A DNA stretch of 5,095 nucleotides from contig JAJXZM010000103.1 of assembly GCA_021780055.1 (NCBI GenBank), forward strand, positions 1-5,095, given 5' to 3'. The notes below the pieces were generated by a model. It was not told the DNA's origin and searched no databases. It saw nothing but the letters and a program-made list of their open reading frames with translations. This document shows positions 1 through 5,095 of this stretch, piece by piece (the first letter of the stretch is position 1; every line of letters begins with the position of its first letter). A program made the position numbers and the translations under genes. The stretch is from Acidobacteriota bacterium. Its GTDB lineage: Bacteria; Acidobacteriota; Terriglobia; UBA7540.

Positions 1-610
1 TGGCGGTGTTGCCCCCGTACGCGACTACCTTCTGAACTATGCTGCTGTCGCGCGACGAAAGCGCAAGATAAACGGTCCCCGTCTCCCGCCACACCGCCGC
101 CTGATGGATCTGCACGCGACGTTCAAGATTACTTGCAGAGACGTTCCGTGCCAACGTTCGGTAACTCCAGGGATCGGGTTCGAAACAGACCACACGGGCG
201 CCGTGTGACAGGCTGCAGATGTGCGCTGCAAAGACTCCGATATTCGCGCCTATATCGACAACGGTATCCGCGGGGCCCGGCCTGTAGAACCAACGCGGCG
301 TATAGCATCGGGCTGCGACAATTTCCTGCAGCAGGAACATTAATGAATCGCGCCGCGAAGATTCGATCCGCGCACCGTTCCGAAATTCCACCAGCACCGG
401 AGCACGATCACGAAAGTAGAGGCCGCGCACGCATGCGTACGGGTTTTTCATAGCCACGGACAGGCGAAACGCTTCGCGCGCGAGTCCGGGCCTGAAAAAT
501 CGCGGAAGCCTTGCGGTCACTTTGCCGATCACCAAACGCATCTGCCGGCTGTGTAGCAGAGCATCCATGTCAGTCAACCCGCTGTTTTGAGCCAAAGTTT
601 GGTCCGCCAT
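1..610 (-). CDS. FkbM-family SAM-dependent methyltransferase, 3' end cut by window edge
   Basis: The frame is open from an ATG at 610-608 to the left edge, giving 203 residues with no stop, so the C-terminus lies outside the window. Seen: a Rossmann SAM-binding motif VVDIGANIG at residues 117-125 and the acidic motif CFEPDP at 142-147, both typical of the FkbM methyltransferase domain. The roughly 100-residue N-terminal part carries no motif I recognise. The second conserved FkbM segment (a D-x-x-K-x-D-x-E-G type motif) should lie beyond the edge. The start is supported by GGAGG at 618-614, only three bases before the ATG; an internal ATG at residue 15 has no such site. Known of the family: members O-methylate sugars or other small acceptors; NoeI, which 2-O-methylates fucose of rhizobial Nod factors, is one example. 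Inferred: it modifies a hydroxyl of the glycan made by this cluster. It is not a recent copy of the neighbouring FkbM gene, since the N-terminal parts differ. Confidence 0.88.
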   Translation of the reverse strand, partial: MADQTLAQNSGLTDMDALLHSRQMRLVIGKVTARLPRFFRPGLAREAFRLSVAMKNPYACVRGLYFRDRAPVLVEFRNGARIESSRRDSLMFLLQEIVAARCYTPRWFYRPGPADTVVDIGANIGVFAAHICSLSHGARVVCFEPDPWSYRTLARNVSASNLERRVQIHQAAVWRETGTVYLALSSRDSSIVQKVVAYGGNTA

Positions 611-628
611 TTTCCTCCAAGTCGAGCC

Positions 629-715
629 GGTAGCCACGGCACCGGTTTTGTGCCGTGGGCCTTTTGCAGCCCAGAACCCACGAACCCACGGCATAAAAGA
701 CATGCCGTGGCTACC
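629..715. repeat. BIME-like pair of inverted REP hairpin units
   Basis: Two similar hairpins face each other between the FkbM genes. The left one has arms ccacggca (634-641) and tgccgtgg (651-658) around a 9-base loop. The right one has the same arms (686-693 and 703-710), again around a 9-base loop. The outer flanks also match: ggtagccacggca at 629-641 is the exact inverse of tgccgtggctacc at 703-715, a 13-base perfect inverted repeat. The two units, each starting TAGCCACGGCA and ending TGCCGTGGG, are joined by about 25 bases of unrelated spacer. This is the layout of bacterial interspersed mosaic elements made of REP units. In the transcript it could fold as two small hairpins or one long one; a role in mRNA stability or attenuation between the two FkbM genes is possible but only inferred. 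No U-tract follows, so I do not call a terminator. Confidence 0.75.
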
Positions 716-1580
716 CGCTGGCCTGGCAGATGATGTCGAAGTGGCGACCGGAAAGATCAGAACGGGTCCTTAGCATTCGACCTGATTCCGCGTGTCGTAC
801 GATATATCCCGCACCAACCAAAAAGTCCCACAGGGCGCCCGAACTACCCCTGGCCCTTTGAAGGTTGTGCTCGTCAACCTCCACGAACAAACGTGGCATC
901 CACCTCTCGATAACTTTTCTCGCCCCTTTCAAAACCGCTAGCTCCGTCCCTTCCGTATCGACCTTTATGAGATCGACGTGGCTGAGCCCCTCAGTCGCGC
1001 AGAAGTGATCGACAGTGGTTACGTGAACGGGCGAGGACTCATTCGCGTCAACTGTATCGATCCAGACACAGCCCCGATTCCGAGGCTCATCGTTGCAAAG
1101 GTTGCCCATCCCTTCCTCTGACCCGAGCGCGCACTGGAATGCCTCGATATTTCGCACGCCGGTGGACTGAATATGGTGCTGGAAGTGGCTGTAATTTTGC
1201 GGGTCAGGTTCGAAGGCATACACCTTTCCGCCTCCAAGCACAGCAGCCATTCGCAAAGCCGTAAGGCCGATGTTGGCTCCAATGTCGATCACAGTGTCGC
1301 CAGGTCGACAGAGCGGAATCAAAGCCTCGTGGGACGGGTCCCGGAAGCCCCAATACGCGTACCACTGAATCGCCTCGCTGATGTCCAGCTTCATGGTGAA
1401 ACCGTAACGGTTAACCCTTCGCAGAGAACCGCAAGGATACTGGTAATAGTTCGGTACCAGCCTGCACACCAGGTTCCTCGGCGGCCTTCCCATCGTCACC
1501 CTCAGCAGCGCCTTCTCGAACCGCGCATTCCGCAAGGGGCTCCGAAGCAGGTTGAGGACCCTTGTTTTCGTCTTCATCAT
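711..1580 (-). CDS. FkbM-family SAM-dependent methyltransferase, complete
   Basis: A 289-residue protein with the whole FkbM domain visible: SAM-binding VIDIGANIG at 97-105, FEPDP at 123-127 after a hydrophobic strand, a TTVDHF strand at 188-193, and the second signature DLIKVDTEG at 203-211 followed by E213 and LKGA. The approximately 95 residues before the domain are basic and start with an Arg/Lys-rich stretch; no signal peptide or membrane segment is seen, so it is probably cytoplasmic. Two ATG codons in tandem (1580 and 1577) could start it; the weak GGCGGA at 1590-1585 fits the second slightly better. Known family role: O-methylation of sugars or natural products. Inferred role: methylating a residue of the surface glycan. 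The TAG stop at 713-711 lies inside the outer arm of the palindromic element downstream, so the original C-terminus may have been changed slightly. About 380 bases separate it from the GT4 gene, so it may have its own promoter, although I could not identify one. Confidence 0.92.
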   Translation of the reverse strand: MMKTKTRVLNLLRSPLRNARFEKALLRVTMGRPPRNLVCRLVPNYYQYPCGSLRRVNRYGFTMKLDISEAIQWYAYWGFRDPSHEALIPLCRPGDTVIDIGANIGLTALRMAAVLGGGKVYAFEPDPQNYSHFQHHIQSTGVRNIEAFQCALGSEEGMGNLCNDEPRNRGCVWIDTVDANESSPVHVTTVDHFCATEGLSHVDLIKVDTEGTELAVLKGARKVIERWMPRLFVEVDEHNLQRARGSSGALWDFLVGAGYIVRHAESGRMLRTRSDLSGRHFDIICQASG

Positions 1581-1880
1581 TTATTCCGCCACGTCTAACG
1601 CTCTAATACAGAACCAGCCGTGCAGATGAGCACCGAATCAGATACCACCTCGCCTTGTACCAAGGCTTGATCACCACAACTCCCTACAACCTGACCCGCG
1701 ACAACCGTCACTCCGTCTCTTGATTGAATGTTGGTATGTTCCGCGTTGAAATGCCCACCGACAGGAAGGCACTGTCCGTGGCTACCAGCTCAACACAAAA
1801 CATCCCTGAGCGCGCTTCTCCACCCCGAACAATGAACGTACCCGCCTTCCATGAAAAATCTCGCCACGGCTGGCGTTCGC
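1581..1880. other. Intergenic stretch with no recognisable gene
   Basis: Between the FkbM gene and the end of GT2-like sequence there are about 300 bases with no frame I can assign. It holds one diverged hairpin repeat (1754-1786) and the non-homologous tail of the truncated GT2 frame. A 23-codon frame starting with GTG at 1674 and ending at 1603 on the minus strand has a fair ribosome site (AGGGA at 1685-1681), but its product is not recognisable. A second minus-strand frame, open from about 1901 to 1718, shows no GT2 motif. I found no convincing -35/-10 pair upstream of the FkbM gene. The stretch looks like a scar of deletion or rearrangement. Confidence 0.6.
1754..1786. repeat. Diverged third copy of the REP hairpin unit
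   Basis: Arms ccaccgaca (1755-1763) and tgtccgtgg (1773-1781) pair over nine positions with one C-C mismatch and enclose a 9-base loop, the same loop length as the two units at 629-715. The flanks agree as well: the unit begins ccc and ends ccgtggctacc (1776-1786), an 11-base exact match to 705-715. Against the right-hand unit of the pair, each arm is one base longer, so the stem is kept although the sequence has changed. That suggests selection on structure, or a related but distinct repeat subtype. It stands alone here, without an inverted partner. Confidence 0.6.
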
Positions 1881-1961
1881 CGCTAGCGCGCTGTCAATCG
1901 CTTCACCCAAAAAGCGCCCGTAGTCGTAATTGTTGACGATGATGGAGACCAGCCTAGACAC
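1782..1961 (-). pseudogene. GT2-family glycosyltransferase, N-terminal remnant
   Basis: A GTG at 1961, two bases after the GT4 stop codon, opens a 59-codon frame. Its first 27 residues, including LVSIIVNNYDYGRFLGEAID, match the start of GT-A fold family 2 glycosyltransferases: the first beta strand, the N-N-Y-x-Y-G nucleotide-binding loop and the first helix. The match stops near 1881. The expected continuation (a hydrophobic strand leading to a D-D-G/D-x-D sequence and later a DxD metal site) is absent in this frame and in the other two minus-strand frames, so this is not a simple frameshift. The frame runs on through unrelated sequence to a TAG at 1784-1782, inside a diverged hairpin repeat. 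Inferred: a formerly intact gene, translationally coupled to GT4, lost most of its length by deletion or rearrangement. A functional peptide is unlikely. The alternative is chance similarity, but the motif is long and well placed, so I think that improbable. Confidence 0.7.
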
Positions 1962-1963
1962 GA

Positions 1964-3262
1964 TTACCTGCGCTCCGCCATTTGAATCGAGCCTTGAGTG
2001 TCGGATTTCTGCGAGATCTCTGCCGCCATGGCCTTGCCGGCTTGCGGACGGTCGCTCCTTGCCAGGCATTCGCGTATCACAGCGCGAACCTTGCCCTCCT
2101 GCACATCCCATGACCATTCCCGCAGAAAGCGCTGGTGCGCGCGCTCGGCAAGGGTCCTTCCAAGGTCAGGTTCACGCACCAGGCGGACGCAGGCCGAGGC
2201 AAAATCGTGGGCATCATCCGCAAGCAGAAACTCTTCCCCGTCACGAACGTTGTAGCCAAAAGCGCCGATTGTCGTCGCGACAATCGGGCACTTCCTCGCA
2301 AATCCTTCGGCCATCTTTAAGCGCGTTCCGCCGCCGAACCTGATGGGGACGATCATTACAGACCAAGTCGCAATTTCCTCGGACGGATCATCCAGCCAAC
2401 CTAACCCGGTGGCACCCTGGGCAGACCGGGCGCAGCAAACCTCACTGCCCCGGCCCACAAGGCGAAGCTCGGCCTGCGGCAGTTCGCGCTTGATGATGGG
2501 CCACACATTACGTACGAACCAGTCGACGCCCTGCCCGCTAGGCTCCCACCCGAATGTGCCGATGAAACCAATCCGAGAGAATTGGGATAATTCGGAGGCC
2601 GGTCGGCGGCTGCTCCTTACCTGAGAGAAACCATTCGGGATAACGTGAACCCCGCCGTGCCCACCAAGGTACTGCCGGTCGCTTTCGCTACAAACAGTGA
2701 GGATGTCGAACCTTTCAGTGAAGAGACGCTCCCGTCTTCTCCAGTTATAAGAATGCCTCAGGTCGAGCAGACGCCTTATCGGGCCCTCGCCCCCCTGAGC
2801 CCTCGACCGGTACCAGCAACTCAGGACATCCTCGAGGTCCAGCACTGAGCAGGGCCACTTCTCAATTTGGCATGCATTAGCGGTCGCGATGCCCTGAATC
2901 CACACAAGATCATGGCCCCGCACCAGTCGCAACAATGCTGTGCGATCACGCTCGCTAATTGAGTTACCGTTGGCCGGCAGGTAGCGGGGGTCGAATTCAC
3001 ACCGCAAACGGCGCAAGAGGCGGCCAAATGGCCCTTTCGATACGACCGGCAGGACCGGGATTTCCATTCGAATATCAAAACGGGCCCTGTTCAGGCGTAC
3101 CGTTTCCTCGTCTACAGGGTGCCCCCGAACGATTACGAATGACACATTTCCAAAACTGCCCAGCAACCTGCTAATGTTCCGCACGCGGAGGTGTGCCCCT
3201 CCATACACTACCGGGTCGGGCCAGTGTGAGGTCACAAACAGAATTTTTGGCCGCTCTTGCAT
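1964..3262 (-). CDS. GT4-type glycosyltransferase (GT-B fold)
   Basis: A 432-residue protein from the ATG at 3262. N-terminal domain: a first strand KILFVTSHWPDP at residues 6-17, then GGAHLRVRN at 21-29, the glycine-rich acceptor loop usual in GT-B enzymes. C-terminal nucleotide-sugar domain: VIPNGF at 207-212, GFIGTFGW at 232-239, LRLVGRG at 266-272, and the donor-binding block VPIRFGGGTRLKMAEGF at 305-321 followed by PIVATT and G-A-F-G. The glutamate of the MAEG segment (E319) aligns with the conserved E of GT4 enzymes. No transmembrane helix is evident, so it probably acts at the cytoplasmic face of the membrane on a lipid-linked glycan. Donor and acceptor cannot be read from sequence. 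An in-frame ATG at 3295 overlaps the upstream stop (TGATG) and would add 11 residues, but it lacks a ribosome site, whereas 3262 has GGAG five bases upstream. It lies directly downstream of the methyltransferase gene and immediately upstream of the GT2 remnant. Confidence 0.92.
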   Translation of the reverse strand: MQERPKILFVTSHWPDPVVYGGAHLRVRNISRLLGSFGNVSFVIVRGHPVDEETVRLNRARFDIRMEIPVLPVVSKGPFGRLLRRLRCEFDPRYLPANGNSISERDRTALLRLVRGHDLVWIQGIATANACQIEKWPCSVLDLEDVLSCWYRSRAQGGEGPIRRLLDLRHSYNWRRRERLFTERFDILTVCSESDRQYLGGHGGVHVIPNGFSQVRSSRRPASELSQFSRIGFIGTFGWEPSGQGVDWFVRNVWPIIKRELPQAELRLVGRGSEVCCARSAQGATGLGWLDDPSEEIATWSVMIVPIRFGGGTRLKMAEGFARKCPIVATTIGAFGYNVRDGEEFLLADDAHDFASACVRLVREPDLGRTLAERAHQRFLREWSWDVQEGKVRAVIRECLARSDRPQAGKAMAAEISQKSDTQGSIQMAERR

Positions 3263-3267
3263 TCTCT

Positions 3268-3271
3268 CTCC
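3268..3271 (-). promoter_or_regulatory. Ribosome binding site deciding the GT4 start
   Basis: GGAG on the minus strand lies five bases before the ATG at 3262-3260. The competing upstream ATG at 3295 has only a TGATG overlap with the preceding stop and no purine-rich site, so this motif favours the shorter protein. Confidence 0.6.
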
Positions 3272-3294
3272 GCATTGAAGGTCCCGGCTAGCCA

Positions 3295-4143
3295 TCAGCT
3301 CGTGCGGTTCGTAGCCGCCAACTCCAGGTGCTCCGGCTCTTTCTCAGGTTTTCCCTTCTCGCGTTTACGTAGAACCAGCTTTTGCGCCAGCGTGGGCCAC
3401 CCGGACCCAACGAAAAACTGCGGAAGACCTTCGAGGATGCGCTCTGGGCTGAAGCTATCGAAGCCGTACAGCTCTTCCGGGCGGCCTGCAGCCAGTTCGA
3501 GGCCGCTGTTTTCGACAAGCCAGCGGATCGAAACGTTCCGGCCGTACTTGTTCGTTTCGAGGGTGGTAAATGGCTTAAGGTCAAGGAACAGGTCCACAGT
3601 CAGCACGAACAAACCCCCGGGTTTGAGGCCACGCCGCACGTGTTCCAGGATCGTTAAAATATCGTCCGGTGGGATATGCTCGATTGCAGAGACACTAAAA
3701 GCGCGATCGAACGACTCGTCCTCGAGCCCTGCGTCCTGAATGAAGCAGTTCTTCAGCCGAACCCGCGTCCTGAACCGGCGATTGAGCAGATTTACTGATT
3801 CCTGATCCACCGGCCACCCCACCCCATTCGCCGCCATCCCTGGGTCGACGTTGGTGACCTCGCACCCGCACCTGCTCAAGACGAACTGCAGGCCCGACAA
3901 GCCGCCGCCGATTTCAAGTACGCTCGCGCCCGGGAAGATATCAAGCGCCTCGAAAACCCACGGGAATTCGCATCGGCGGGTACTATTGTTCTCCTGGAAC
4001 GCGAAGCAACCCACCATTTTTGCCACAAACGGCCACGTCCAGTATCGGCGTGGAATGTGATTCACCCACCGGAAGCCGTACGGCGCTCCTCTTTTCCGGT
4101 TCCACTGTCGGAATGAAGGGGGCATCTCTACTCGAGCCAGCAT
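3295..4143 (-). CDS. Class I SAM-dependent methyltransferase (Methyltransf_11 type)
   Basis: A 282-residue protein. Seen: motif I VLEIGGGLSG at 75-84, an acidic end of strand 2 at D100 (VTNVDPG), the strand 4 region SFDRAFSVSAIEHI at 144-157, and LKPGGLFVLTVDLF at 173-186. This is the standard order of a Rossmann-like methyltransferase of the UbiE/Methyltransf_11 group. The C-terminal part (about 190-282) is not typical of any substrate class I can name and ends in a charged tail rich in Lys and Glu. The start at 4143 has AGGA at 4154-4151 with a 7-base spacer. The stop TGA shares its A with an ATG (TGATG), and the GT4 gene begins 32 bases further on, so the two are probably co-transcribed and coupled. 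Inferred: methylation of a sugar or lipid-linked intermediate in the same glycan pathway. The substrate is unknown. It is unrelated in sequence type to the two FkbM enzymes. Confidence 0.88.
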   Translation of the reverse strand: MLARVEMPPSFRQWNRKRGAPYGFRWVNHIPRRYWTWPFVAKMVGCFAFQENNSTRRCEFPWVFEALDIFPGASVLEIGGGLSGLQFVLSRCGCEVTNVDPGMAANGVGWPVDQESVNLLNRRFRTRVRLKNCFIQDAGLEDESFDRAFSVSAIEHIPPDDILTILEHVRRGLKPGGLFVLTVDLFLDLKPFTTLETNKYGRNVSIRWLVENSGLELAAGRPEELYGFDSFSPERILEGLPQFFVGSGWPTLAQKLVLRKREKGKPEKEPEHLELAATNRTS

Positions 4144-4221
4144 CTTGAGTTCCTGTTTTATCCGCGCGATAAGATGTCAGGATTGTGGACGCAAGGGCGA
4201 ACTCCTTGACCAACCTCCGGA

Positions 4222-5095
4222 CTACTCGACCGTCATCATGACATCTCGCTCAGCGATTCCATGCACGTCTTGGGCCGAAGCCAAATCAGATCTAACCATC
4301 ACTCGAACCAATTGTGGAAAGTCTGTCATCGGCTTCCAGCCAAGCTCCTTTCGGGCCATGCCGGGGTCCGCACGCAGATCGTGGATTTCTCCCGTTCGCA
4401 GAAACCGCGAATCCACTTCCACCCAGTCCTCGAAGGTGGGTACATCAGCGGCTTCGCAGATTGCCCTGAGCTCTCTGAGGGTCTGCCGTACAAAATCTTC
4501 CACGCTGTGCGAAATCCCCGTGCCAATCACGTAATCCTTTGCCGTGCTGTTTTGCAGCATGGCGTGCATCGCTTTCACGTAGTCACCTGCAAATCCCCAG
4601 TCGCGCCTCGCCTGCAGATTTCCCAGTTTCAGCTTCGTCCGGTCCCCAAGGGCCCAGCGGGCTGCTGCCCTGGTAATTTTGCGGGTCACCATTTCCGGTC
4701 CGCGCCGTGGGGATTCGTGGTTGAACAGGATGCCTCCAGCCACAAAAAGTCCGCGGTTCCGATAGACCTCTACGAGGCGGTGAGCCGCCATCTTCGAAAC
4801 TCCGTAAGGGGACATGGGCCGGAAGGGAGTTTGCTCGCTACGAGCGCCGTCCGTGTTCCCAAACATCTCCGAAGTCGAAGCCTGATAAACGCGCGTGTCT
4901 GGTTTCTGGCGTTCGACGATCTGCAGCAGCCGGGCAAACCCTCCTGCATTGATGTCGAAGGTTTCAGCGGGGTGCTCCCAGCTTGTGGGGACAAAAACCT
5001 GACCTGCTAGATTATAGAGTTCGTCCGGCCAGGCCTTCTGGAACGCCACTGCAAGAGACTCAGCATCCCGCAAATCTCCATAAATTAGCTCGATC
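4222..5095 (-). CDS. gmd: GDP-mannose 4,6-dehydratase, 5' end cut by window edge
   Basis: A short-chain dehydrogenase/reductase-fold enzyme that converts GDP-D-mannose to GDP-4-keto-6-deoxymannose, the precursor of GDP-fucose, GDP-rhamnose, GDP-perosamine and related sugars. The frame is open to the right edge; the first full codon is at 5094 and 290 residues are visible. Family landmarks in visible numbering: YGDL at 5-8, YNLAGQ at 27-32, STSEMFG at 73-79 with the catalytic Thr and Glu, the catalytic YGVSK (Y97, K101), ILFNHESP at 122-129, VTRKIT at 136-141 and RDWGFAGDYV at 164-173. The last two blocks mark Gmd rather than other extended SDR enzymes. The N-terminal 50-60 residues with the NADP-binding glycine motif lie outside the window. 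No catalytic residue seen is missing. A TTG in the visible frame at 5073 is internal, not the start. The next gene starts 78 bases downstream, which suggests an operon. Confidence 0.95.
   Translation of the reverse strand, partial: IELIYGDLRDAESLAVAFQKAWPDELYNLAGQVFVPTSWEHPAETFDINAGGFARLLQIVERQKPDTRVYQASTSEMFGNTDGARSEQTPFRPMSPYGVSKMAAHRLVEVYRNRGLFVAGGILFNHESPRRGPEMVTRKITRAAARWALGDRTKLKLGNLQARRDWGFAGDYVKAMHAMLQNSTAKDYVIGTGISHSVEDFVRQTLRELRAICEAADVPTFEDWVEVDSRFLRTGEIHDLRADPGMARKELGWKPMTDFPQLVRVMVRSDLASAQDVHGIAERDVMMTVE

Noticed and set aside
133..453. Plus-strand open frame of 106 codons at the left end
   Set aside because: It overlaps the antisense FkbM frame that carries VVDIGANIG and FEPDP; the plus-strand translation is Arg-rich and has no recognisable domain.
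451..463. tagccacggacag, an exact inverse of 1772-1784, as a further repeat unit
   Set aside because: It lies inside FkbM coding sequence and lacks the second arm and the 9-base loop. A 13-base match somewhere in 5 kb is not surprising by chance.
629..715. Rho-independent terminator between the FkbM genes
   Set aside because: The hairpins are stable but no run of T follows on the minus strand, and the downstream gene starts at once with its own ribosome site. A repeat element explains the structure better.
1173..1598. Plus-strand open frame of 141 codons opposite the complete FkbM gene
   Set aside because: It is a shadow of the FkbM coding sequence with no recognisable domain.
1603..1674. 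Small 23-residue minus-strand peptide with a plausible ribosome site
   Set aside because: It is too short to judge, shows no known motif and lies in a degraded region; there is not enough support for a gene call.
1862..1875. Small hairpin cgcca-cggc-tggcg near the GT2 break
   Set aside because: It has a five-base stem with a four-base loop and does not match the geometry of the other units; likely chance.
4261..5010. Long plus-strand open frame (249 codons) opposite gmd
   Set aside because: It lies antisense to a gene with unmistakable Gmd motifs, and its translation shows no family motif. Long antisense frames are common in GC-rich coding DNA.

Overview
The window reads as part of a surface-polysaccharide (O-antigen, capsule or exopolysaccharide type) biosynthesis cluster from a bacterium of moderately high GC. 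Every gene I can support lies on the minus strand, so the transcriptional order runs from the right edge to the left: GDP-mannose 4,6-dehydratase (5' end outside the window), a class I SAM-dependent methyltransferase, a GT4-type glycosyltransferase, a truncated GT2 glycosyltransferase remnant, an FkbM-family methyltransferase, and a second FkbM-family methyltransferase whose 3' end is cut by the left edge. The taxon cannot be fixed from this sequence. Gene content and the short palindromic repeats would suit a soil bacterium such as an acidobacterium, but that is a weak guess.

Right half (about 1964-5095): three closely spaced genes, gmd, methyltransferase and GT4, with gaps of 78 and about 32 bases. 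They look like one transcription unit. Gmd would supply GDP-4-keto-6-deoxymannose, the GT4 enzyme would transfer a sugar to the growing glycan, and the methyltransferases could decorate it. The final reductase or aminotransferase that would define the sugar (fucose, rhamnose, perosamine and so on) is not in view.

Middle (about 1581-1963): a degraded stretch. Two bases after the GT4 stop, a GTG codon opens a reading frame that begins like a GT2 glycosyltransferase, but the similarity ends after about 27 residues. The next 300 bases hold no convincing gene, only a diverged hairpin repeat.

Left half (1-1580): two adjacent but clearly different FkbM methyltransferase genes. They are separated by 97 bases that are mostly filled by two REP-like hairpin units in inverted orientation, a BIME-like arrangement. 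The outer arm of this element supplies the stop codon of the upstream FkbM gene.

No RNA gene, CRISPR array, transposase gene or defence system was seen. The most unusual features are the family of 9-base-loop hairpin repeats and the truncated GT2 gene next to one of them.
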